Program-made: the position numbers and the translations under genes
Part shown: positions 8,924 through 16,715 of the stretch, piece by piece
Position numbering within the stretch: the first letter of the stretch is position 1
How the letters are laid out: each line of letters opens with the position of its first letter
Assembly (NCBI GenBank): GCA_963780345.1
Contig: CAWABU010000011.1
Coordinates: forward strand, 62,001 to 126,000
Length of the DNA: 64,000 nt
From: PALSA-693 sp963780345
GTDB taxonomy: Bacteria; Actinomycetota; Acidimicrobiia; Acidimicrobiales; Palsa-688
Direction: 5' to 3'
Notes under the pieces: generated by a model
Told to the model about the DNA's origin: nothing
Databases searched by the model: none
Seen by the model: only the letters and a program-made list of their open reading frames with translations

Positions 8924-9192
8924 TACTAGCTCCGGCGTGCAAAGTCTCCAGGGGAGGGAAGTAGCCGTCTCGACCTCTGTACGGATCCTGTTTGGCGCTT
9001 GCTTGATAGGAGTAGCGGTAGGTCCGTTTCTCGTTGCCGTCCATGTGCATCGCTGAGACGATGGGCCGGGGGTTGTCGGGCTGGCGTGCCAAGACTCGGA
9101 GCTGGTGGTTCGCGGCGTCGCCGAGCATGGCCTGCTCGGCGATGGTGGAGTGGGTGAGACCGGAAGCAGAAGCCCTGCGCCTCCGTCCTTCG

Positions 9193-9819
9193 TCAAGAGG
9201 AGAGGATGCGCAGGATGCCGTCGAGCTGGGTGCGCTGGACCTCGGCGCGATCGATACCGAACACAATGGCGTGCATGGCGAGGCCTCCGACGAAGGACAA
9301 GAGCTGAAGGGCGATGGTGCCAGCATCTCTGGTCGGGGCGACCCACCCCTGGTGTTGGAGCCGCTGTACAAAGGCGATCTGGTCGTCGTGCCAGGTCCGG
9401 AAGAGCTCCTGGTAGCGCTGGGCGACCGAATGGTCGTCGCGATGCGCTTGGAAATGTTCGACCATCACCAGGCTCCACCCTGACAGTGCTACATCGGGGC
9501 TCAGGCTGGCCAGAGCCCGTCGGATCACCGTCTCCAGGTCGACGGTGGCGGGAGCCAGATCGTCGAGGAAGGTGGTCCAACCGCTGCGGCGTTGCTGGCG
9601 GTAGTCGATCACCTGCCAGAAGCAGTCGGCCTTGTTCTTGAAATGGAAATAGAACGCCCCTGAGGTGTAGCCGGTGCCGGCCACGATGTCGTCGACCCGG
9701 GTGGCCATATAGCCGCGTTCGTAGAACCGATACATGGCCGAGCGGATCAGCGTCTGGTAGCTGGCTTCCCGTTTGGCTTGCCAGGCAGTTTTCCCGTCGT
9801 CCCTCTTGCCTGTGCCCAT
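9193..9819 (-). CDS. TetR/AcrR-family transcriptional regulator
   Basis: The 208-residue protein has an N-terminal TetR helix-turn-helix: LIRSAMYRFYERGYMATRVD, then DIVAGTGYTSGAFYFHFKNK at about residues 22-63. A helical ligand domain follows (MVEHFQAHRDD, LLSFVGGLAMHAIVF). The ATG at 9819 was chosen because the homologous part begins about 15 residues later; the frame is open for 55 codons further upstream, but that part is not protein-like. No obvious target gene is adjacent, so it may act on itself or at a distance. Confidence 0.85.
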   Translation of the reverse strand: MGTGKRDDGKTAWQAKREASYQTLIRSAMYRFYERGYMATRVDDIVAGTGYTSGAFYFHFKNKADCFWQVIDYRQQRRSGWTTFLDDLAPATVDLETVIRRALASLSPDVALSGWSLVMVEHFQAHRDDHSVAQRYQELFRTWHDDQIAFVQRLQHQGWVAPTRDAGTIALQLLSFVGGLAMHAIVFGIDRAEVQRTQLDGILRILSS

Positions 9820-9845
9820 GGAAGAGCATACTATCCCTCCATTCG

Positions 9846-9863
9846 TAGATGAATCTATTAGAT
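9846..9863. promoter_or_regulatory. overlapping TAGAT/ATCTA palindromes upstream of tetR
   Basis: The sequence TAGAT-GA-ATCTA-T-TAGAT forms two overlapping inverted repeats 27 bases upstream of the TetR start. It is AT-rich against a GC-rich background. Position and symmetry suggest an autoregulatory operator. Confidence 0.4.
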
Positions 9864-10186
9864 CCGGAGGGCGGAACGCGGGATGATTCGATACCAGGGG
9901 CAGTGACGTAACCGCCTCCAGGAGGTAAGCGACCTTCCCTCGCCCACGAGGGGACCCGAAGCCAGTCGCCGGGCGGCGGGACAAGAGTCCCTGTCCGGTG
10001 TATGGCCGGGAGGTGGCTTCATCCCCTGGGCGCCGAACCGGAAGGGCATATCCGCGACCGCGACGTCTAATGCGACATCTTCATGTTTAAATCGCCCTCT
10101 CGCATGATGGGCTCGTCCCGAGGAGCGTGGGACAAGGGCCAGGGCGGCGGCATCAAAAGTCGATAACTCGAGTGGGAGGATTGGCA
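9864..10186. other. intergenic DNA upstream of the low-GC cassette
   Basis: No gene was found. The stretch includes ATGTTTAAATCG near 10084, an AT-rich island that could hold a promoter for the gene at 10187, and a good ribosome site GGGAGG at 10174-10179. Nothing else was recognised. Confidence 0.35.
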
Positions 10187-11512
10187 ATGTCGGACACATC
10201 ACCGAATGCGCCGAAGAGCGAGAAAAGAGCGAAGAGAGAGGCGCTCAAAAAAGAGGCCATCGAGAACGTCAACGGTCTCAAGCGAAAGCTCGTAGCCGGC
10301 GCACCGCCGAAGAAAATCAAGGAGTACCGACTCCTGTGCGTCACCTCCGTCGCGGGCCTCGATCGCCAGACAACGGCTCTCCAGGCCTTCCGATCGAGCG
10401 TCGACTCGATCAAGGGCTGGGACTTTGTCGGAAACTTACCGGTCAAAGTCGTCGCCGATCTGGATAGCGCCCTTAACAAGGTTAAGCTAGTTCGAAGTAA
10501 AATGGGCGCCTGCGAGCTGTATCTCGATCAAGCGAACGGTCTGGTCGAGCATTACACTGCGAACGAGGTGCCTATGAAGTCCGTGGTCAGGTACTACCAG
10601 CAACTGACCAGCGCCGATAATCAGGTAACCATCAACCTCCAAAACACCGCGGCCGCTTTCGATGAGTTGAAATCCCAGGCCGAGGCGAATAGCCAGGCAT
10701 GTGACGCCGCCAACAAGATCATCAGTGAGTTCATCGTTGACACTACAAATCGCAGTGTGATTCTGCTGCAGGATAAGGATATCAAGTATATCGATAAGGG
10801 CAGCGAGATGTGCGCCGATGCGATCGAGACTATCAACCAGATGGTGCCCGAACCCCTCTGTGACAGGTGCTTGGCGGGGATCAAGTTTCTCAGCAAGCTC
10901 CTGACTGAAACCCTGAAAGAGGCCGTCGTTCAATACAAAACCATCCAGATGAAGAGCAAACCGGCCTTTGCCCAGCTTGGCGCCTACGATATCGCCAGGG
11001 CCGCTGCCGCAGATACCATGCGGATTATCGATATATTTCTGGATGAGATTGGCCTGGTAATACCGTACTGGACCTATATCAAGCCAGGCCTCAAGGTATT
11101 CGCAGAAGTCTACGTGGCGAGCAGTGTGACCCGGGCCGAGCACCTGGACCAGGAGAAGGCCGGTGAGTTGACGACCTTCTGGGCGGGGTTCAAGGAGGGC
11201 TTGAGCTCCGGGTTCAAGGCGGCGGCCGAGGACATCAAGAAACAAATACTGGACCAGGCTCAAAAGGTGCTCGATAATGGAGCAGAGATTCCCGAGGAAC
11301 TTATCACGTCAACGGTGACAATTGTGGTGAAGGCCTTTTCGGAGCAGGTCGTGGCTCGTATGCCAATCGAGCCGGCTCAGAAACACCCCGGCGTGGAGTT
11401 GCAGGCGTACATCCAGGAGCTCAAAAGCTCCTACATAGCCGGTCTCCAGGACCTGAAGCCTGAAGTGAAGCAGAAGGTAGAGGCTCTGGGCTTCGGACGG
11501 GAGAAGATCTGA
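10187..11512 (+). CDS. large alpha-helical protein of unknown function, first gene of a low-GC cassette
   Basis: The start ATG at 10187 has GGGAGG seven bases upstream; the product is 441 residues. The N-terminus is strongly basic (KSEKRAKREALKKEA, residues 11-24). The rest is predicted by eye to be almost entirely helical with long amphipathic or coiled-coil segments. A more hydrophobic stretch lies at about 278-312 (IIDIFLDEIGLVIPYWTY). Six cysteines occur, including a CDRC pair at 225-228. There is no signal peptide, P-loop or known enzyme motif. Base use differs from the neighbours (AAA, ATA and AAT codons are common, GC is visibly lower), which suggests transfer. It is followed 46 bases later by the acidic-protein gene. 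Long helical proteins of this shape include pore-forming toxins and structural proteins, but no family is recognised. Confidence 0.75.
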   Translation: MSDTSPNAPKSEKRAKREALKKEAIENVNGLKRKLVAGAPPKKIKEYRLLCVTSVAGLDRQTTALQAFRSSVDSIKGWDFVGNLPVKVVADLDSALNKVKLVRSKMGACELYLDQANGLVEHYTANEVPMKSVVRYYQQLTSADNQVTINLQNTAAAFDELKSQAEANSQACDAANKIISEFIVDTTNRSVILLQDKDIKYIDKGSEMCADAIETINQMVPEPLCDRCLAGIKFLSKLLTETLKEAVVQYKTIQMKSKPAFAQLGAYDIARAAAADTMRIIDIFLDEIGLVIPYWTYIKPGLKVFAEVYVASSVTRAEHLDQEKAGELTTFWAGFKEGLSSGFKAAAEDIKKQILDQAQKVLDNGAEIPEELITSTVTIVVKAFSEQVVARMPIEPAQKHPGVELQAYIQELKSSYIAGLQDLKPEVKQKVEALGFGREKI

Positions 11513-11567
11513 CCGCGTCGGCCAGGCGCCGGTTCCGCTCATATTTACAAGGAGGACGTTGACCAGC

Positions 11568-12041
11568 ATGAGCGACGTTATGAGTGACGAAGCAAGAGCC
11601 ATCATCGCCAAGTTCGCCGCCGGGGAGATTCTTACCGACGATGAGATTGCGAAGTTGCCCGATGAAATCGAGATCGACGAGGACGAGAGCGAATCAGACG
11701 AAGTCGAGGAGTCCGATATCGCTGATCTGGATTTAGACTGGGACGCCGCCAAGGTGGCGGTGAACAATAACCAGAACATGAAGCAAGCGGGTGACGACGA
11801 TGTCCTGTCCGTGATGTTTGCCGACGAGTGGATACTCATTGGCGAACACGATCGGGCCACGGTGGCGGCGTTTTCGGCTGCCCTGCATCCGGACGGTATC
11901 GCGGCCGGGACAGCGAGCGTCACGCCGCCAAAAGGCGCCTTCAATCCGGGAACCATAATCTTCAGGGGCCTGGACGGCAAGCGTCAGGAAATCACCACTT
12001 GTGTGGCCGGCTTTTCGAAGCGAAAGGTGTCCTTCGAGTAG
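11568..12041 (+). CDS. acidic protein of unknown function, partner of the helical protein
   Basis: The product is about 157 residues from the ATG at 11568; a TTG at 11559 would add three. AAGGAGG at 11549-11555 sits rather far from the ATG and rather close to the TTG, so the start is uncertain. The first third is helical and then extremely acidic (DEIEIDEDESESDEVEESD). The second half looks like a compact beta-rich domain (VMFADEWILIGEHDRATVAA, then GTIIFRGLDGKRQEI). It shares the lower GC of the upstream gene and is probably co-transcribed. An acidic partner for a protein with a basic N-terminus suggests binding, for example chaperone or immunity, but this is inference only. Confidence 0.7.
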   Translation: MSDVMSDEARAIIAKFAAGEILTDDEIAKLPDEIEIDEDESESDEVEESDIADLDLDWDAAKVAVNNNQNMKQAGDDDVLSVMFADEWILIGEHDRATVAAFSAALHPDGIAAGTASVTPPKGAFNPGTIIFRGLDGKRQEITTCVAGFSKRKVSFE

Positions 12042-12078
12042 CTTCCTGAGGCCTGGGACGTGCTAATGTCCAGAAGCT

Positions 12079-12097
12079 GGCAATCGCCTCGATTGCC
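12079..12097 (+). terminator. small hairpin after the two-gene cassette
   Basis: GGCAATCG-CCT-CGATTGCC is a perfect 8-bp stem with a three-base loop, 37 bases past the stop at 12041. It is a plausible transcription end for the cassette, with no T-run. Confidence 0.4.
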
Positions 12098-12389
12098 GTG
12101 TAGGGCCGGTAGCCCGGACCCTTCTTGTTCCTCAGCTCAAGCACGGGGTCGCCTCCCTCATCTCCGTTGCCGGGCAGGAGGTAGAGGGCGGGGGGCTCGG
12201 TGTCCTCTTGGCGGGCGTTGGGCCACGGAGAAAAGCTAACGACCGGGCGGTAAGACCGAGGTTAACGGTGGGCGGGCGCCCAGTTGAACAGAGCCCGGTC
12301 GGGTCAGCGCCGCGGCCGACGGGGGCTGTCATGCCGATCTACGCCCGGTCCCCGCCTCGCGGTCCTGCTCCGCCAGGGCTCGCTGCTCG
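12098..12389. other. gene-free stretch between cassette and membrane-protein remnant
   Basis: No gene was found. Open frames on both strands are proline/arginine/glycine-rich without domains. Confidence 0.4.
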
Positions 12390-12710
12390 ATGGCAGGTGC
12401 TGGTCGCGGTCGTGTCCCGAGTGAACCTATAAACCATGTCTACGTGGCCGCGCCCTCGTTGGTGTCATGGGTACGGCTCGGGCTGATGGCCTCGGTGGTC
12501 GCCCCGTTCTTATTCGGGGAAGGGCGCGCCGTGGCTCGCCGGGGTCGTGCGGTGCTGGTGGCCGCCCGGTTGGTCTAAATCCTGGTCTGGCGTGGTCCTG
12601 GGCCAGACTCCGCCGGTTTCATCGTGGGTTCGGCCACAGTCCTGCTGGTGTGGCGGGTCTGCCGCCGGGCCGTCAGTGCCTGCCTGCTGGTACGGCCCGG
12701 GGGGTTCTGA
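12390..12710 (+). pseudogene. membrane-protein fragment interrupted by an in-frame TAA
   Basis: One plus-strand frame reads SLVSWVRLGLMASVVAPFLF before a TAA at 12576-12578. The same frame then continues ILVWRGPG and AGFIVGSATVLLVWRVCRR to a TGA at 12708. The two hydrophobic segments on either side of the stop look like one small membrane protein. The fragment lies antisense to the odd C-terminal tail of the sensor kinase. Its family is unknown. Confidence 0.35.
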
Positions 12711-14102
12711 CCTTGGGTTTGCCTTCCGACTGTGCGCCGCGGCCATGCGGAGCACAGCGTCGAGTCCGTTGGGCTCGGCCGGGCGCAGCTGAACGGAAGC
12801 GTCGTTGCGTACGGCCAGTTGCCTGACGATGGCCAGACCGAGTCCACTGTTGCCACTCTCGGTTTTCGCGCCCTGCCAGAACCGGTCGAAGGCCCGGCGG
12901 CGATCGCCTTCGCTCATGCCGGGCCCCTCGTCGATCACGTGCAGCTCGAGCCAGCCTGGCTCAGTACCGTCCAGCTCGACCCGGATCTGTCCGCCCTCGG
13001 GACTGGCATCGAGCGCGTTGGCGAGAAGGTTGTCGAGGATCTGATCCACGTCGCCGGGGGCCAGATATGCCGTCTGAGGGCCGCGGTCGCCGCAGGGTGC
13101 GACCAACGTCACCTGTCGTTCGTCGGCCAATGCCGACCAGGCGTCACATCGGTCCTCGATCACCGCTTCGACATCGATAGTGCGGCGCCGCGGTTCGATA
13201 TTCTCGGCCCGGCTCAACGTGAGTAGCCCGTCGACCAGGCGCGACAGGCGCTGTACCTCGCGTCCGGCCGCGGCCGCCTCGTCGGGCGACGGGACGGTTG
13301 CGCTGAGCTCCAGGTTCTCCAGCCGTAGCCGCAGCGCAGTGAGCGGTGACCGCAGTTGGTGCGACGCGTCGCCCACGAAGCGGCTTTGGGCGTCGACCAA
13401 CTCGCCGAGACGTCCGGCCATGTGATTGAACTGGCGGGCCAGGTTCCGCATCTCCGCGGGGCCGATGTCGGCGTCGGCCCGGGCCGCCAGGTTGCCCTCA
13501 CCCAGGCGGGCGACCGCCGACTGGAGTCGAGCCAGCGGGCGTGACAGTGACCGGGCCAGCAGCATCCCGATCAGCCCGGTGAGCGCCAAAATCCCGGCCG
13601 CGAAGCCGGCCAGGGCCAGCCAGATATCGTGGATGCGCTGCTCCGTGGCTGAGGCCGCCACACCCAGCAGGACGGCCCCTTGCGGTTGGCCGTCGGCGCT
13701 GATCGGCACCGCGGCGTACGCCCACGGATGACCTTCGTCACTCGAAAAGGAGGTAGCTGACCGCCCGGACAGGGCGGCTTGTACCAGCGACCGTTCGGCA
13801 CCGGTGGCGTCGATGTCCTGGTCGCGGTCCGAGGAGGCGATGGCCCTGCCGGCCGGGTTGATGATGGCGACCTCTTCGCCGGTGCGGGACTGGTATTGGG
13901 CCATGACGGCGGTCAGATTGGCCAGGCGGCCGTGTTCCATGTCCTCGTTGGCCACTGCGGCCAGACCGCTCGCTTCCCGCGCCGCCTGGCCGGCGGTCAG
14001 ATCGTGTTCGTGTCGGGCGGCCAGCACCGCCATGGGGATCTCCAGCAGGACCAGGATCAGCAACGCCAGACCCAGGTAGGACAGCACCAGCCGGCGAGTC
14101 AT
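12510..14102 (-). CDS. sensor histidine kinase (HAMP, HisKA, HATPase)
   Basis: The 530-residue protein has a first membrane segment (about 5-28), an extracytoplasmic sensor region, a second membrane segment (about 161-184) and a HAMP linker. The phospho-acceptor H248 lies in VGDASHQLRSPLTAL. The ATPase boxes are NLLANALDASPE (N, about 359-370), DEGPGMS (G1, 392-398) and GNSGLGLAIV (G2, 418-427). It would phosphorylate a response regulator on an extracytoplasmic signal. The cognate regulator gene, whose stop overlaps this ATG (ATGA), is broken (14099-14353). Residues after about 458 are a 70-residue tail of Pro/Gln/His/Arg-rich sequence antisense to a membrane-protein fragment, so the true C-terminus has probably been replaced by read-through. 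Confidence 0.88.
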   Translation of the reverse strand: MTRRLVLSYLGLALLILVLLEIPMAVLAARHEHDLTAGQAAREASGLAAVANEDMEHGRLANLTAVMAQYQSRTGEEVAIINPAGRAIASSDRDQDIDATGAERSLVQAALSGRSATSFSSDEGHPWAYAAVPISADGQPQGAVLLGVAASATEQRIHDIWLALAGFAAGILALTGLIGMLLARSLSRPLARLQSAVARLGEGNLAARADADIGPAEMRNLARQFNHMAGRLGELVDAQSRFVGDASHQLRSPLTALRLRLENLELSATVPSPDEAAAAGREVQRLSRLVDGLLTLSRAENIEPRRRTIDVEAVIEDRCDAWSALADERQVTLVAPCGDRGPQTAYLAPGDVDQILDNLLANALDASPEGGQIRVELDGTEPGWLELHVIDEGPGMSEGDRRRAFDRFWQGAKTESGNSGLGLAIVRQLAVRNDASVQLRPAEPNGLDAVLRMAAAHSRKANPRSEPPGPYQQAGTDGPAADPPHQQDCGRTHDETGGVWPRTTPDQDLDQPGGHQHRTTPASHGAPFPE

Positions 14103-14353
14103 GGCGCCCCGGCAGGGTCAGTCTCGCCTGCGGCCGGAGTGACCTCAGTGCTGCCACTTGGGCCTGGAGAACTGGTGTCACCGAGTCGGAGCCCAACGCC
14201 GGAATCCTCGGCCAGCAGGACCACATCGAGTGGCGGGGCGCTGAGCGCTTGGGCGCCAGTTGCCACTCAGCTCACCTCGAATCCTTCCCGGGTCTGGCCC
14301 TGGGCCAGAGGCCCGGCGATCCCGTCGTCGTCTTCGACCAACAGGACACGCAT
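14099..14353 (-). pseudogene. collapsed OmpR-type response regulator
   Basis: The ATG at 14353 starts MRVLLVEDDDGIAGPLAQGQ, a textbook receiver N-terminus with its acidic cluster. A TGA stop follows EGFEVS at codon 29. In the same frame the reading resumes VATGAQALSAPPLDVVLLAE, up to just before the phospho-Asp position, then jumps to DSGVGLRLGDTSSPG, which resembles the GVGYRL end of OmpR winged-helix domains. The frame ends with a TGA overlapping the kinase ATG. An internal in-frame deletion has removed most of the receiver and DNA-binding domain, so the two-component system has lost its output here. Confidence 0.75.
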
Positions 14354-14535
14354 CCGTCCCGGAGCTACGGTGGTGTCGGTGTCTGCCATCCCAAGCTCTG
14401 GGACGACGGTCATGCTGCGCCCGGGAGGCTGGTTCGCAGTGGCATGAAGTATTGCTGCACGGCTTGATCGAATCCGCTGGCCGCGAGCGCGACCCCTGCG
14501 TGTCTGGCCGCATGGGGCGGTCACGGTGTCGTTCC

Positions 14536-15795
14536 CTACGCCGGTGGGGGCAGGGACACGGTGAAAAAGTCTCGGGACTCCGGGGTGGGGCCGAGGTACC
14601 GGTCGGCGGGACGTTGCATTTGGGGATACAGCTTGGCCGCGTGAATCAAGCCGGGGTCCACAGGTTTGGGGTGGCTGTAGAAATTGAACGTCACCCACTC
14701 CGGGTTGATATCGAGGGCCATGGCTCGTACCGCCCCGGCTCTCTGCAACGACTCGGCCAGGCTGCGGGCCGTCAACGCGGGGCCGGCCACATAGACGAGC
14801 GCCCCGGTGGCGGTGACGCCGATACCGGACCGGGCTACCACGGTGTTGGCCCCCAGGGTGGCGCCCCAGACGTGGGTGTCGCCGTAGGTCGCATCGGGGG
14901 CGGTCTGGCCGCCATCGACGATGGGGACCAGGTTCTGCAGCACCGCGGTGACCTGGGGGCTCATGCTGACTTCGCTCTCCCAGGTGCCGATATTGATCCG
15001 CCCGTCAGCGAAGATGACCATAGACGCCGCCCCCGGCTGGAGGGGCCCCGCTTGGCGGCCGTCGAGGAAAAAGCCGCCGTGGGCGTCCTGCATCCGGAAC
15101 CCGCCGTTGAAGGCGGCCACGGCGCTGGCCCGTGCCGGCCCGGAGATGTCGGGCGGCTCGGGCCAGGTCCCGCCCGGCTCCTGGGCGCCGGGGATCAGCG
15201 CGACTCGCAGCCGGGTGGGGTCGATCCACACGGCCGAGGTGATCTGGCTGGTGTAAACGGTGTCGGCGCGGAACTGGGCCACGTACATGGCGGGCATACC
15301 TCCCACGGCGGCATCGGCCGGGGTCCACTGGCCCTCCCCGGGCAGCGCCGGGGTGACCACCAGCGGTACCGGGCGAGGCAGGGGCAGACCGGCCGGGAAG
15401 GCGGTCCCGCGAGGCCCGCTGGGGGCGGGGACGGCGTTGAGCCGGGCCGGCCGGCCCCCTTTGGGGGGAGCGTTATGACTGTAGTAGTACTGCTCTACGG
15501 CGTTGGCCAGTACGGCGGCGTGATGGGATCTCAGCCAGTCCGCCCATTTGGCCTGGAAACTCTGATTACCGGGCGTCGTCCACGCGCCCCACAGGGACAC
15601 GGAAACCAGAGCGATGAGAACTATCCCGACGGCGAGCACCGCGGCCAGCAAGCGGCGCAGACCGTACCGGCGACGCGGAGGCAACGGGGCCCGCTGCCGG
15701 TAAGGGGCCGGAAGGGTGTACATCCAGGGCCAGTCTTCGCTTTCACGGGTGAGCCCATTGCCAAGGCCACGTAAAGGAACAGCAAAACTTGCCAT
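14536..15795 (-). CDS. phosphodiester glycosidase family protein (NAGPA-like), membrane-anchored
   Basis: The start at 15795 was chosen because GAGG lies seven bases upstream; the product is 419 residues. There is an N-terminal membrane segment (LLAAVLAVGIVLIALVSVSLW, about residues 50-70, split here by a few residues in the core). The exported domain carries the family marks AAFNGGFRMQDAHGGFFLDG, LQPGAASMVIFADG and ALDINPEWVTFNFY. This fold includes the enzyme that uncovers mannose-6-phosphate and bacterial proteins acting on cell-surface phosphodiesters. A paralog lies at 16716 in opposite orientation. The two share GAASMVIF/GAASVVIF and DINPEWV, with the small membrane gene between them. 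Confidence 0.82.
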   Translation of the reverse strand: MASFAVPLRGLGNGLTRESEDWPWMYTLPAPYRQRAPLPPRRRYGLRRLLAAVLAVGIVLIALVSVSLWGAWTTPGNQSFQAKWADWLRSHHAAVLANAVEQYYYSHNAPPKGGRPARLNAVPAPSGPRGTAFPAGLPLPRPVPLVVTPALPGEGQWTPADAAVGGMPAMYVAQFRADTVYTSQITSAVWIDPTRLRVALIPGAQEPGGTWPEPPDISGPARASAVAAFNGGFRMQDAHGGFFLDGRQAGPLQPGAASMVIFADGRINIGTWESEVSMSPQVTAVLQNLVPIVDGGQTAPDATYGDTHVWGATLGANTVVARSGIGVTATGALVYVAGPALTARSLAESLQRAGAVRAMALDINPEWVTFNFYSHPKPVDPGLIHAAKLYPQMQRPADRYLGPTPESRDFFTVSLPPPA

Positions 15796-15839
15796 GGTGA
15801 CCTCGAGCCGGAGTGGGCGGGTCTTACTCTCGCAACGGC

Positions 15840-16487
15840 ATGGACGCACAGGACACGGGCGAAGTCCCGTCGATGCACGTCCGGTCACGACCGGGCCACT
15901 CTCGCCGTCGCCTCTCCGACGCCGGAGTCGAGTCCAATGCCCGACTAACCGGGTCCACCGCGGCGGTGCTGTTGGTACTACTGGCCGCCGAAGGCGTCAC
16001 CGTGCTTCGAGTCCGCGCCCTTTTGACCCCGCACGTGTTCATCGGCATGTTGCTCATACCGCCAGTGCTGCTCAAGATCGGCTGTACCGGCTGGAGGTTC
16101 GTCCGGTACTACCGGGGATCGCCCGCCTACCGACGCAAAGGCCCACCCCCCGCTCTTTTGCGCCTCCTCGGCCCCGTCGTGGTCATCTTGACTGTGGGGG
16201 TACTGGCGAGCGGCGTCGCCCTGGTGCTGGGCCCCCGCTCGCTGCGCCACCCGCTGCTGTTTCTGCATAAGGCCAGCTTTGTGTTGTGGTTCGGGGCCAT
16301 GACCATCCACGTGGTCGGCCACCTCGTCGAGACGGCCCGGCTGGCCCCCAAAGACTGGGTCCACCGGACCCGCCACGACGTGGCCGGCGCTGCCGCCCGC
16401 CTCTGGGCCCTCGCCGCCAGCCTGGTCGCCGGTGTGTTCCTCGGGATCGTGATGCTGGGCCCCGCCGCCCAGTACCCGCACTTCTGA
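15840..16487 (+). CDS. small multi-pass membrane protein, cytochrome b561-like
   Basis: The product is about 215 residues with four hydrophobic segments. Histidines lie in or beside them (TPHVFIGMLL, LFLHKASFVLW, TIHVVGHLVE), a pattern that suggests haem ligation as in b561/DUF4405-type proteins. The basic linker RYYRGSPAYRRKG sits between segments two and three. The gene begins 44 bases from the divergent glycosidase gene and ends where a ferredoxin remnant begins. Electron transfer across the membrane is the likely role, but this is inference from the His pattern. Confidence 0.65.
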   Translation: MDAQDTGEVPSMHVRSRPGHSRRRLSDAGVESNARLTGSTAAVLLVLLAAEGVTVLRVRALLTPHVFIGMLLIPPVLLKIGCTGWRFVRYYRGSPAYRRKGPPPALLRLLGPVVVILTVGVLASGVALVLGPRSLRHPLLFLHKASFVLWFGAMTIHVVGHLVETARLAPKDWVHRTRHDVAGAAARLWALAASLVAGVFLGIVMLGPAAQYPHF

Positions 16488-16699
16488 GGGCCGAGCTACG
16501 ACCCGAGGTCATCCGCCTCGACGACTGGGGCTACCTGATCACCGAACCCGCCCCCATTCCCCCTCACCTCGAAAATCACGCCCGCCGCGCCGTGGCCGAC
16601 TGCCCCACTCTGGCGCTCCTGAGCCGCGAACGCCAGCGGTCCGCAAGGGAGGGGGCACCTCGAAACGGCGCCCGGAAACAGCTCCTTCGGGACCGGTAG
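16484..16699 (+). pseudogene. C-terminal remnant of a [3Fe-4S]/[4Fe-4S] ferredoxin
   Basis: The frame reads PEVIRLDDWGYLI, then IPPHLENHARRAVADCPTLA. This is the C-terminal half of the small ferredoxins that serve cytochromes P450, including the last cluster Cys in ADCP. The N-terminal half with the other cluster cysteines is missing, because the reading runs straight out of the stop region of the membrane-protein gene. It is therefore not functional as it stands, and its tail (about 25 codons) is non-homologous. Confidence 0.6.
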
Positions 16700-16715
16700 A
16701 CGTAGGTTCGCTCCG

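Noticed and set aside
8669..9829. A 386-codon minus frame overlapping the TetR gene, with GGAGGG five bases before its ATG
   Set aside because: Most of it is antisense-style Arg/Pro/His-rich reading of the clear TetR gene in another frame. Only its last ~84 codons look protein-like, and those were listed separately at low confidence.
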